From: UBA4582 sp002389265
Lineage (GTDB): Bacteria > Pseudomonadota > Gammaproteobacteria > Pseudomonadales > Azotimanducaceae
DNA: 64,000 bases
Direction: 5' to 3'
Assembly: GCA_943788825.1 (NCBI GenBank)
Contig: CALSRT010000007.1
Span: 186,001 to 250,000 of the forward strand
The position numbers and the translations under genes are program-made. Position 1 is the stretch's first letter. Each line of letters starts with the position of its first letter. The notes beneath the pieces are model-generated. The model was not told the DNA's origin. It saw only the letters and a program-made list of their open reading frames with translations, and did not search any database. Of this stretch, positions 1 to 8,458 are shown piece after piece.

Positions 1-1189
1 CGACGACAATCCCCAGCACCAGCAAGAAGGCAAAGGTAGACATGATATTTAGCGACACATCGTTCATCGGCAACAGTGCAAATGCGCCCATAAACGATAC
101 CGCGATCCCCACAGTGACCCAGAGAGCAACCACCGGCCGCAAGCTTAGAATCAGAACCAGGAACACCAACAAGAGACCAACAAATGCCGAAGAGGTAATC
201 GTGTTCATTCGGCTTTTATAAATATCCGCCGTATCGAACCATAGGGAAAGACTGACACCCTCGGGTAGATCAAGTTTGCGTGTTGCCATCCAAGCTCTGA
301 CCGCATCACTAGATTTGACGACTTGCATATTGTCCGTGGACAGAACTTGCAGTAACACCGCCGGCTCACCGTTCATGGTAGCGAGAATTTCTTCATCTTC
401 GAAACCATCAATCACTCGGGCAACGTCGCCAACACGGACACTGGCCCCGCCTTGGGATTGACGAATAATAATTCGACTGAACTCAGCTTCGCTGTCTGCC
501 ATGTTTCGAGCCCGCAACCTCACATCGCCGGTTTCGGTACGGATCTGGCCCGTCGACAAGTTAATCGAACTGGCGCGGATGGCCGCGGCGACCTCGTCGA
601 AACCAAGGCCATACTGTCGCATGGCATCATCGGACAATTCGATAGTGACTTCTTCTCGACGACTACCAAATAAATCCACGAGGGAAATATAAGGTAATTG
701 GGCGATTTCATCGCGCATGTCCTGAGCCAGCTGCGTCAGAGCCTTCTCACCAATGTGGCCATGTACCGCAATACGCATCATTTCCTGACGGTATTCCACT
801 CGCCTAACCTTAGGATTTTCGATGTCTCTGGGTAGGGAGTTGACCGCATCCACCGCATTTTTTACATCATTCAGGAATGAATCCATATTCTGGCTAGGTA
901 AGGTGTGCACCTCTATACGAGCAAAGTTTTCAGTGGCGGTTGAGTAATACCGATAGACACTTTCAAGCCCATTCAGCGCTTCTTCTATGCGCATCACGAT
1001 CTGTTCTTCCACTTCCTGCGGCGCAGCACCCGGCCAAACAACTTCTATGACTACTTGATGAGGCTTGAAGACCGGAAAGGCTTCTCGCTCCATAGACAGG
1101 AAACCAAGTAGTCCGGCCAGCAATATCCCAAACATCAATAGGTTTGCCGCGACCGGGTTGGACGCCCACCACGCTATAATCCTTGCCAT
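1..1189 (-). CDS. RND efflux permease, N-terminal part (runs off window)
   Basis: Inner-membrane proton-driven efflux permease of the HAE1/RND family. About 396 N-terminal residues are in the window and the rest lies beyond base 1. The protein opens with MARIIAWWASNPVAANLL, the typical first transmembrane helix, followed by the start of the periplasmic porter domain (REAFPVF, then VVWPGAAPQEVEEQI). The visible end, ISTFAFLLVLGIVV-like, is TM4 just before the proton-relay aspartates, which are not seen. The start ATG lies 5 bp after the stop of the adaptor gene, so the two are an operon. Substrate unknown. Confidence 0.9.
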   Translation of the reverse strand, partial: MARIIAWWASNPVAANLLMFGILLAGLLGFLSMEREAFPVFKPHQVVIEVVWPGAAPQEVEEQIVMRIEEALNGLESVYRYYSTATENFARIEVHTLPSQNMDSFLNDVKNAVDAVNSLPRDIENPKVRRVEYRQEMMRIAVHGHIGEKALTQLAQDMRDEIAQLPYISLVDLFGSRREEVTIELSDDAMRQYGLGFDEVAAAIRASSINLSTGQIRTETGDVRLRARNMADSEAEFSRIIIRQSQGGASVRVGDVARVIDGFEDEEILATMNGEPAVLLQVLSTDNMQVVKSSDAVRAWMATRKLDLPEGVSLSLWFDTADIYKSRMNTITSSAFVGLLLVFLVLILSLRPVVALWVTVGIAVSFMGAFALLPMNDVSLNIMSTFAFLLVLGIVV

Positions 1190-1194
1190 AGGTC

Positions 1195-2400
1195 TTAGCT
1201 CCCCACCGCCTTACCTTGCTCTCGATTAGCAACCCGATTCGCACCCTCGACCAAGCCGAGAGTCTCAAGCGCCATACCCTGGATCGCATTGCGAATCGAG
1301 GAAACAACCACCCGCTCGCCAACCTCTAGCCCGCTGGCAATCACAGCATCGGTCAAGCTGCTGTGAGTCACCACCACCTCACGAATATCCAATTTGCCGG
1401 CATCATCCACCACATAGACCTTATTTCCAGCCCGCAACGCCTCACGCGGTATCACATAGCCATTCTCAATTTGTCGACCCTGAATCTCCGCTTTCACATA
1501 CAGCCCGACTGCCAAGGGCATACCCTGGTTCGACCGATTCAATGTATAGGGTGCCAGTACCTCTGCGATGCCGTAGATCATCCGCGTGTCACGATCAATC
1601 ACCGCATCTAAGCGAACCAGCTTACCGACCCAAGATTGCTCGGAACCGGCAACCATCGCCGAGAACGACACAGCCAAACCTTGACCCGTAGCAGCCACAA
1701 ATCCAATCGGTAAACCCAAGGAAGCCAGCTGACTGTCGGATAAAGGCAGGCGAACCTCAACCTTATCAATGGCAAACGCCCGACCCAGAGCCATACCCGG
1801 CGTCACATATTGGCCAATATCGACGCGGGTACTGATCAATCGGCCATCAAATGGCAGGGCGATCTTAGTCCGGGAGAGATTCAGCTCGGCCTGCTGCAAG
1901 TCGGCACGAGCAGCATCCATGCGCGCCCTCGCCTCGGCAACCTGTGGTTTTCGCAGTGCGAGATCTGATGCCTGACTGGCGTTTCGCAGTTGCTTGCGCG
2001 CAACTTCAGCGGTCGCCACCGCCGTTTGCAACGCAACCTCAGCTTCGGCGAGTCTGGCTTGAGCTTGTGCCAGGGCTAATTGATAGTCGACAGGCTCAAT
2101 TTCGACCAATGACATACCAGCCTGAACCAGGCCACCCTCAATAAATTCAGAAGATACAGCCACCACTCTGCCTGGTATCTGGGATACCAGGTCGACCATG
2201 GTGCCGGCTCGCACCTCACCCTGGGTTAACACGACTAACGCCACATCTTTACGCTCAACCGCGTCAACAAAGACACTTAAAGCACGAGGTGTTCGATCTT
2301 TCTTCTCTGGCTCTGGCTTTGTCCAATGGAGGCCAGCATAACCACCCACGGCCGCGATGATGATCACCAACGGCGCTAAGACTTGCAGCATTTTATTCAC
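1195..2400 (-). CDS. RND efflux periplasmic adaptor (HlyD/MFP family)
   Basis: Membrane-fusion protein linking the RND permease to an outer-membrane channel. It is 401 aa with an N-terminal membrane anchor (residues 5-25), a lipoyl half-motif (QIPGRVVAVSSEFIEGG), a coiled-coil hairpin at about residues 100-175 rich in Ala/Gln/Glu, the second lipoyl half (LPFDGRLISTRVDIGQYV), then beta-barrel and membrane-proximal domains. The start is a GTG preceded by AAGG about 10 nt upstream; an ATG three codons later is possible. It lies 5 bp before the permease. About 300 bp upstream hold no gene and must contain its promoter. Confidence 0.9.
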   Translation of the reverse strand: MNKMLQVLAPLVIIIAAVGGYAGLHWTKPEPEKKDRTPRALSVFVDAVERKDVALVVLTQGEVRAGTMVDLVSQIPGRVVAVSSEFIEGGLVQAGMSLVEIEPVDYQLALAQAQARLAEAEVALQTAVATAEVARKQLRNASQASDLALRKPQVAEARARMDAARADLQQAELNLSRTKIALPFDGRLISTRVDIGQYVTPGMALGRAFAIDKVEVRLPLSDSQLASLGLPIGFVAATGQGLAVSFSAMVAGSEQSWVGKLVRLDAVIDRDTRMIYGIAEVLAPYTLNRSNQGMPLAVGLYVKAEIQGRQIENGYVIPREALRAGNKVYVVDDAGKLDIREVVVTHSSLTDAVIASGLEVGERVVVSSIRNAIQGMALETLGLVEGANRVANREQGKAVGS

Positions 2401-2697
2401 TTCGGGTCACCCTTGAGTTAAAGATAGCCTTCCACTGGCCATTATGACGTATACCCTGTCAAACAGCGCGGCAATTGCCCGCCATTAAAGCGCAATCGAA
2501 CCGCGGTTTTAAGTGATCTACGGTGAAGTGACGGATCTGTCAGCTAGAGTCCCCTTTATCGAGGGTTCGTGCATCCCGACAGTGACATTACGGTCAGCGT
2601 TCAGCTTCAATCGTGGTACCCTATCGGCTACAACACCGTGCCGGATATAACGACCATCGCGCACTTCATCAGCCTTAAATATAAGACGAGCACAACC

Positions 2698-3597
2698 ATG
2701 AGCCCATTGGCACCCGTATATTTCGGCAGCGTTAACCGCTGGGAGTGTGACGAGAACGACCACCTCAATGTGAGGTTTTATGCTCAGAAAATGCAGCAGA
2801 CCTTGACCTGTGGATTGTTGGACCTCGGTCTGGCGACACCCCTAACTCTTGATACGACGTTACAGTCGATCGCTGCGCAGCACATGCGCTATCTTGCAGA
2901 AGCCAGAATCGCTACACCATTAACGGGCCTTATAGGTCTGCTGGGAACCACTGAAAACAGCTTTACGGTGCTGACAGAACTGCACAATACCGAAACCGGG
3001 CTGGTTCAGGCATCCTTCACCCAGACCTTCAACACCAGGCTGGAACGCCACCCGGCCAGCCATGTACCACTGCCAGATCACGCCGGCAGTCGAGGTATCG
3101 CTTATCGGGACTCACCATTTGCGCACCTAAGTTTGGCTGAGGCCCTTGAACAGGGCTTCATCACCATCGGCAGGGGTATGATTCAAGCCGACGAATGCTC
3201 AGCGGATGGCCGCCTCCTACCTCACCTGTACATGGGCCGCGTTTCAGACTCAATGCCGAACCTCTGGGCCAGGTTCGCCAGCCCGGAAGAACCGGGCTTG
3301 CGCGGCGCGGGCGACGAGGGCGGCGCGGTGCTCGAATACCGTATGACTTACTCTGGATCCTTAAACCTGGGTGAGCGATTTGAGGTTGTCTCCGGCGTAC
3401 TCGCTCTCGCCGACAAGACCCAGCATTTCGTTCATCAGCTCTACAGTGTCGAGACCGGACGCTGCGTGGTCGCCGCAGAAGCCCTTGCCATCGCCATGGA
3501 CCTCAAAGCCCGGAAAGCCATGTCCATCAGTCCTTCTCGGCGGGCCGCAATGCAGGCGTTCTTGTTGACGATGCCTGCGCCAGCAGCCCAATCTTGA
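2698..3597 (+). CDS. Acyl-CoA thioesterase-like protein, double hotdog
   Basis: About 299 aa. The segment VNRWECDENDHLNVRFYAQ resembles the hotdog-fold catalytic region of 4-hydroxybenzoyl-CoA/YbgC-type thioesterases (usual form D-x-D-x-x-x-H-V-N-N-x-x-Y). A second hotdog-like half follows (YMGRVSDSMPNLWARF; LEYRMTYSGSLNLGERFEV). Likely role: hydrolysis of an acyl- or aryl-CoA; substrate not readable. An open frame extends upstream to a GTG at 2569, but those residues look non-native, so the ATG at 2698 is preferred. Stand-alone gene, divergent from the efflux operon. Confidence 0.7.
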   Translation: MSPLAPVYFGSVNRWECDENDHLNVRFYAQKMQQTLTCGLLDLGLATPLTLDTTLQSIAAQHMRYLAEARIATPLTGLIGLLGTTENSFTVLTELHNTETGLVQASFTQTFNTRLERHPASHVPLPDHAGSRGIAYRDSPFAHLSLAEALEQGFITIGRGMIQADECSADGRLLPHLYMGRVSDSMPNLWARFASPEEPGLRGAGDEGGAVLEYRMTYSGSLNLGERFEVVSGVLALADKTQHFVHQLYSVETGRCVVAAEALAIAMDLKARKAMSISPSRRAAMQAFLLTMPAPAAQS

Positions 3598-3635
3598 GCA
3601 TTAACTAGTCAATACCCCTTCGTCATGGCGTATTT

Positions 3636-3992
3636 TTAAACAGCGACAGCGGCGGTGACTGCAATTTCAACTGTATATTGAGGCGCCGCCAGTTTCGATT
3701 CAACACAGGCACGAGTTGGGGTGGCACCGTCGACAACCCACTTATCCCAAACACTGTTCAGTCCGGCAAAGTCGGCCATATCAGCCAACCAGATAGTCGC
3801 CGTCAGCAGTTGAGACTTATCAGTACCCGCCTGCGCCAAGAGCTCGTCGATAGCTTGCAAGATATCCGCAGTCTGCTCGGCCGCAGTGCCACCAGCGGCA
3901 TTCTGCGCAACCTGGCCGGCTGTCGATACGACACCATTATAGACAACAGCTTGACTCATTCTTGGACCGGATTTTATTCGCTTGATCGTCAT
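3636..3992 (-). CDS. RidA/YjgF family protein
   Basis: About 118 aa from the chosen ATG (MTIKRIKSGPRMSQ); the frame stays open to 4031. RidA proteins are small trimeric enzymes that hydrolyse reactive enamine/imine intermediates. The C-terminal signature RACVESKLAAPQYTVEIAV holds the family's substrate-binding Arg and the conserved Glu. The N-terminal strand VVYNGVVSTAGQVA and the middle ADILQAIDELLAQAGTDKSQL also fit. The trimer-interface substrate may differ from classical 2-iminobutanoate because this is not an archetypal RidA sequence. Convergent with the thioesterase gene. Confidence 0.85.
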   Translation of the reverse strand: MTIKRIKSGPRMSQAVVYNGVVSTAGQVAQNAAGGTAAEQTADILQAIDELLAQAGTDKSQLLTATIWLADMADFAGLNSVWDKWVVDGATPTRACVESKLAAPQYTVEIAVTAAVAV

Positions 3993-4106
3993 ATTATCTG
4001 TGTTCCCGCTAAATATTTTATTTGATATCACAAGGATAGATTTATCTGTGTGATACAGAAATTGCCTAACGGCTACTATAACAAAATTAAACTAAAAACA
4101 TCGTGA

Positions 4107-5501
4107 TTAGAAATAACTCGCAGCAATCAAACCACCCACTAACGGCAACGTGGCAACCAGAAACATAATAAATGAATAGGACAAGACTTTGTTCGCAGGT
4201 AACCCGGTCATAATCAACAACGGTATCACTACGAACGGATGAATGATGTTAGTCCACTGGTCACCATAGGCGACACCCATCACAATCAGCGCCGGATCAG
4301 TACCGAGGGTCTTGGCCGCTTCCAAAAATGCCGGCCCCTGAACAGCCCATTGAGCGCCACCCGAGGGGATAAACAGATTAATCACGCCGCCAGAGAAAAA
4401 GGCAATCAACGGTAGACTTTCGGCCGTGCCGATTCTGGCAAAAAAACCTGCGATCTGGGCAACAAAACCCGTATTCAGCATGATGCCCATGATGCCAGCA
4501 TATAATGGATATTGAAGTAAGGTCGGCACTATCGCTCGACCCGCCTGCATTAACACCTGGGTAAACTCCATCGAGGAACGCGTCAGTAGTAAACAAGCGG
4601 CCAGGAAAGTCCAGTTGACGATATTCAAATCCAATCGAATGCCTTCGGTATAAAACCAATTACCGATATACGTCACCAAGATCAAACCCAGACCCAACGT
4701 CAGCCAACGGGCGCCCTCAAGATATCCCGCCAGACCCGACCGAGCTGCCAACGGCTGGTCGGCCGCTAGAAGCGCTTCACTGCTCGTCTCGGGCTCATCG
4801 ATTTCCTCGATTTCCCCTACCGCCGGCCCAAGTTGCATGGCAACTAACACCACGGTCGCTAGTGTCACCCCAATCGTTACCAGATTAAATGTCGACAAAA
4901 TGGTTTCGGTCACCGGCAGCAACCCCCCTAACAGGGTTTCCATCGAGTTCCCCGGCGTCGCCACCATCAAAGGCGCCGAGCCAGAATAACCCATGTGCCA
5001 GACCACAAAACCGCTGAATGCCGCACCACCTAACAATGGGTAATGAACCTGAATACCCCTGCGCCGAAAGGACAGTGCAACCTGACGCGCCATTAAGCCA
5101 CCCAGAATCGTTCCCAGCGGCCAGGCGATCAGACAGACGCAACCGGCAAATAGAGCCACGAATCCATAGGCTGACGTAGCGGTTTTCGGCAAGCCCGCGA
5201 GCCACTCCAGATAGCGAGGCACAGGCCCAAGATGCGCTAACGCATAGGCAAACAGAATCGTCAGGCAAACTTGCGTAATGAAGGGCAGCAACGAACTCAA
5301 GCCGTTACCCCAGGCCATCACGACCCCTTGAGAATCTGTCGGCGTATAACCATAGGCCAAAATCATCGCCGCTAGGGTCATCACGATAGCAAACGTAAAT
5401 GGCTCGGGCATGTAACGATCAAAGCCACGAATAACCACACGAATCAGCGGCTGCAGCAAACGGTTAATGGTGATGTCCTCCGGCACCGTGGGCATGCCCA
5501 T
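4107..5501 (-). CDS. atoE: Short-chain fatty acid transporter, AtoE family
   Basis: About 464 aa, very hydrophobic, with roughly a dozen predicted membrane helices. The N-terminal segment FDRYMPEPFTFAIVMTLAA matches the AtoE family start, and the C-terminal INLFIPSGGAQWAVQGPAF and YGDQWTNIIHPFVVIPLL are family hallmarks. Presumed role: uptake of short-chain fatty acids such as acetoacetate or butyrate. The ATG at 5501 is chosen because GAGGAG sits 7 nt upstream; this start lies inside the 3' end of the slyD-like gene (38 bp overlap), implying translational coupling. No atoDAB genes are adjacent. Confidence 0.85.
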   Translation of the reverse strand: MGMPTVPEDITINRLLQPLIRVVIRGFDRYMPEPFTFAIVMTLAAMILAYGYTPTDSQGVVMAWGNGLSSLLPFITQVCLTILFAYALAHLGPVPRYLEWLAGLPKTATSAYGFVALFAGCVCLIAWPLGTILGGLMARQVALSFRRRGIQVHYPLLGGAAFSGFVVWHMGYSGSAPLMVATPGNSMETLLGGLLPVTETILSTFNLVTIGVTLATVVLVAMQLGPAVGEIEEIDEPETSSEALLAADQPLAARSGLAGYLEGARWLTLGLGLILVTYIGNWFYTEGIRLDLNIVNWTFLAACLLLTRSSMEFTQVLMQAGRAIVPTLLQYPLYAGIMGIMLNTGFVAQIAGFFARIGTAESLPLIAFFSGGVINLFIPSGGAQWAVQGPAFLEAAKTLGTDPALIVMGVAYGDQWTNIIHPFVVIPLLIMTGLPANKVLSYSFIMFLVATLPLVGGLIAASYF

Positions 5502-5949
5502 GGGCCCGCTCCTCTGGCGTCGATTCTCGAACCTCGACAATATCGAGTTCGAACGCCAGAGTCTGGCCGGCAAAAGGATGGTTTGCGTCTATATCCACAT
5601 TGAATTTTCCGACCTTGATAATTCGGGCATTACGCACACCCTCTTTCGTGTTGATATGGACAATTTGTCCAGCCTTGAGCTTCTTTGGTGCGTCAACCAG
5701 GTGCTTGATGGGTACTCGATGTTGTGAGTCTTCAACGCGCTGGCCGTAGGCCTGTTCAGGCGGCAACACCACGTGGACACTGTCGCCTGCAGACTTATCC
5801 ATGATGGCTGCTTCCAGTCCGGCGAGGATATTCCGCCGTCCGATCAAGCAGGCCTGCGGTGCCTCATTGCGATTGGTCTCGAGCTCAAGACCTGTTTCGT
5901 CCTTTAGGGTGTAATGGAAGGTGACTATCGTACCGGTACTGACTTGCAT
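5464..5949 (-). CDS. slyD: FKBP-type peptidyl-prolyl isomerase, SlyD-like
   Basis: About 161 aa from the ATG chosen here (MQVSTGTIVTFHYTLKDETG); an upstream ATG at 5988 would add a cysteine-rich stretch unlike the family. The FKBP core is split by the IF chaperone insert (PEQAYGQRVEDSQHRVP), as in SlyD. The tail is His-rich (HGHAHGAGGHHH), suggesting metal binding, although shorter than in E. coli SlyD. Cytoplasmic prolyl isomerase/chaperone. Its last 38 bp overlap the start of the AtoE-like gene. Confidence 0.9.
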   Translation of the reverse strand: MQVSTGTIVTFHYTLKDETGLELETNRNEAPQACLIGRRNILAGLEAAIMDKSAGDSVHVVLPPEQAYGQRVEDSQHRVPIKHLVDAPKKLKAGQIVHINTKEGVRNARIIKVGKFNVDIDANHPFAGQTLAFELDIVEVRESTPEERAHGHAHGAGGHHH

Positions 5950-6017
5950 GGCTTCAACCTGTAAGCGACAAAAACAGCAGTATCTCACTACTGACCAGGA
6001 AGTGGTATTCTTGCCGT

Positions 6018-6743
6018 ATGCATGATGTCATCCAACTAGAAACGCAACAAACCCATGTCAATCCGGTGTTTAACACTCTGGTTTATGATGGCTGGCTGCT
6101 GCGCTTCAGTCGTGGCTACAGCCTCAGCACCGATTCTGTCTGGCCCCTGCGCCAAGGTGAAATTGGCTTGGCGGCCAAGGTGGCTTATTGCGAGGAACAA
6201 TTTCAACTTCAGCGTCAGAGCTCCACCTTTCGCCTGACCAGCCTCGGTTATCACCAATCCATCGACACATATCTGCGCGACAGTGGCTATCGAACTGCAG
6301 AAAGTGGTGTGGTATTGAATCGAGCCTTATCCCGAACCCCAACCACAGCACTCAAGACTTTACCGTTAACCCGCTGGTTGGATTTGTGTTATCGGCTAAA
6401 TCCTGAGGATGTCTCTGGCCAACGCCTGCTCCAGGAACAACTGTTGAGTCAGATAGAATTACCTATGTGGTGTGCCGTCATCGAGGCCGATGGCATTGCG
6501 GTGGGCTATGGGCGAGCGCTACAAAGTGGCACCCATCTGTACCTCGACGACTTATGGCTCTTACCTGATTGGCGACGCCGCGGTCACGGCCAGCGTCTGC
6601 TAGATGGCCTGCAAGGATTCGGCCAGGCCCACGGTGCAACCATGGCCTACCTGACGATCAGTGATGCTAACCCCAGCGCCACTGCATTCTTTCGTCAAGC
6701 CGGATTTAGCGTGGCATATCCTTACCACTACCGACAACGCTGA
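6018..6743 (+). CDS. GNAT family N-acetyltransferase
   Basis: 241 aa. The C-terminal half is a GNAT fold: LDDLWLLPDWRRRGHGQRLL is the acetyl-CoA-binding motif A (R-R-x-x-G-x-G-x-x-L pattern), followed by YLTISDANPSATAFFRQAGF, the usual motif B. The N-terminal ~110 residues form a less conserved domain seen in two-domain GNATs. Substrate unknown. Divergent from the slyD/atoE pair, with only 68 bp between starts, so the two promoters must share that space. Confidence 0.85.
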   Translation: MHDVIQLETQQTHVNPVFNTLVYDGWLLRFSRGYSLSTDSVWPLRQGEIGLAAKVAYCEEQFQLQRQSSTFRLTSLGYHQSIDTYLRDSGYRTAESGVVLNRALSRTPTTALKTLPLTRWLDLCYRLNPEDVSGQRLLQEQLLSQIELPMWCAVIEADGIAVGYGRALQSGTHLYLDDLWLLPDWRRRGHGQRLLDGLQGFGQAHGATMAYLTISDANPSATAFFRQAGFSVAYPYHYRQR

Positions 6744-6760
6744 GCATCTATCGCGCGGTT

Positions 6761-7837
6761 CTAGCCTTCAACAAAACCTTTCCAACCACTCATGTACTGG
6801 ACGAAGTTTTCACCGAGCCCTTCCGCGCGTAAATAGTCCGCGGTAACCGGTATCGTCACAGGTGTAAACCCGGGATCGCGCTGCAACTGATTAGGGTAAT
6901 CATGATGCAGAATAGCGGCGCGACCCAGCATTAGCCAATCGACGCCAGCCGCCAATACCCGCTCGGCGTCAGCCGGCGTGGTGATTTTACCAGCGACACC
7001 CAGGCGCACAGGACCACGTTCTAGCGCCGTAAAGTAGCTCATCAGGCCCTGTCCTTTGAATTGCTCCTCGTCGGGATCCTTGAACACATCCCACAGAGAC
7101 ATATCGAGAAAATCAATCTGCGATTCAGCAAAGAGTCGCTGACAAATTACCAGCACTTCACCCAGCTGCATACCAAACCGTTCGGGAGACAGTCTTAAAC
7201 CTAGCATAAAGTCGTCACCGCAACGTCGTCGGATACCCTCGATAATGTTGAATATTGGCCTCGCCCGGTTCTCCAGCGAGCCACCAAACTCATCGTCACG
7301 TTGATTGATCTCAGGCGAGAGGAATTGCCCAAGGATGTAACCGTGAGCACCGTGGAGTTCCACACCTTGAAACCCTGCCTGCTCGGCTCGCTCGGCGGCG
7401 CGAATAAACGCCTCAATCATTTCCTCAACTTCAGCGGTAGACATCCCTCGCGCACCCGTCTCGGCGTTATCGGAGGGACAAACGGGCGTTGTGCCGATCA
7501 GCTCCTTCGGAGAACGCATGCCCGCGTGATGCAGCTGAACAACTGCGACGCTGCCGTTAACTTTAATGCCTGTGGCCAGACGAGTCAGCCCTGGCAGATG
7601 TTTGTCGTCGAATATCCCGAGCTGGCCGGGAAAACCCTGACCCTGCGACTGAACATGCGCCGCACAGGTCATCGTTAATCCAAACCCACCTTCAGCGCGC
7701 AGGGTCAGCCAGCGATACTCATCATCTGACAGACAGCCATCGACATGACTCTGAGAATTCGTCAGGGGCGCGAGCATAAACCGGTTTTTTATCGCTGGGC
7801 CGCGGCTAAATGTCAGGGGCGTAAATAATTGACTCAT
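6761..7837 (-). CDS. NADH:flavin oxidoreductase, old yellow enzyme family
   Basis: About 358 aa from MSQLFTPLTF; four more residues are possible upstream. FMN-dependent ene-reductase TIM barrel. Visible motifs: RFMLAPLTNSQ, VQLHHAGMRS, the active-site strand ELHGAHGYILGQFLSP, the family stretch SLENRARPIFNI, and the phosphate-binding end GVAGKITTPADAERVL with WLMLGRAAI. It may reduce activated C=C bonds of unsaturated carbonyl compounds; substrate unknown. Convergent with the GNAT gene. Confidence 0.92.
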   Translation of the reverse strand: MSQLFTPLTFSRGPAIKNRFMLAPLTNSQSHVDGCLSDDEYRWLTLRAEGGFGLTMTCAAHVQSQGQGFPGQLGIFDDKHLPGLTRLATGIKVNGSVAVVQLHHAGMRSPKELIGTTPVCPSDNAETGARGMSTAEVEEMIEAFIRAAERAEQAGFQGVELHGAHGYILGQFLSPEINQRDDEFGGSLENRARPIFNIIEGIRRRCGDDFMLGLRLSPERFGMQLGEVLVICQRLFAESQIDFLDMSLWDVFKDPDEEQFKGQGLMSYFTALERGPVRLGVAGKITTPADAERVLAAGVDWLMLGRAAILHHDYPNQLQRDPGFTPVTIPVTADYLRAEGLGENFVQYMSGWKGFVEG

Positions 7838-7972
7838 AAAGGGTTCCATCAGTGATCAGCGACCACGGTTCAAACGCAACTCACCCGCCCACCTGCAGGC
7901 AAACGAATGATTGCTAAAATTCAACTGCCCAACAATCAAAGACTTAACAATCAAGACTTCAACAACCAGGGA

Positions 7973-8377
7973 TTAGCCAATCTGTAAAAGTTCAACCCAG
8001 TTACCATCGGGGTCCTCAATCATGGAGATGGTGACTCCGGCACGTATCTCTCTCGGCTTGACCACAACACGATAACCCGCTTCCGCCAGTTCATTCGTTG
8101 CCTGTTCCAGATTACTGACGCTAATTGTGAAATATCGCAGACCAGTGGCCCCACCGATACCACCAGGCGCCGCCTTGTCTGCTGGGACCTTAGCATTAAC
8201 AACGATTTTCAGCGTCGTGGTACCGCAGGCCAATCGCGTCATGTGATTGCCACCTGGCATTTCCATTTCACCCTCGACTTTGAGACCGAGTGTATCTCTG
8301 TAGAACTTCAGCATTGGCCCTGCATCGGTTGTAACGATGCCAAGATCGATTGAATCTTTGGTGATAACGACGCCCAT
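7973..8377 (-). CDS. VOC (glyoxalase/bleomycin-resistance) family protein
   Basis: 134 aa, the size of a two-module VOC fold. The beginning (TKDSIDLGIVTTDAGPMLKFY) and end (ISMIEDPDGNWVELLQIG) are classical paired beta-alpha-beta-beta-beta modules. The usual metal-ligand His of the first strand (D-H-x-x-L) is replaced by Leu, and the second-module His position also differs, so it may not bind metal like glyoxalase I. The terminal Glu ligand is kept. Role unknown; it lies just downstream of the ccm cluster, oriented the same way. Confidence 0.85.
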   Translation of the reverse strand: MGVVITKDSIDLGIVTTDAGPMLKFYRDTLGLKVEGEMEMPGGNHMTRLACGTTTLKIVVNAKVPADKAAPGGIGGATGLRYFTISVSNLEQATNELAEAGYRVVVKPREIRAGVTISMIEDPDGNWVELLQIG

Positions 8378-8458
8378 AAGGTTGCTTCCTGGTAAGTTGA
8401 AATTCAGAACACACTTGCGTGTAATTGATAACTAAACGACTAAGCCGGCCTAGAAAAT

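Noticed and set aside
2569..2697. Upstream extension of the thioesterase to a GTG at 2569
   Set aside because: The added residues do not resemble a hotdog protein start and the ATG at 2698 gives the family-like N-terminus.
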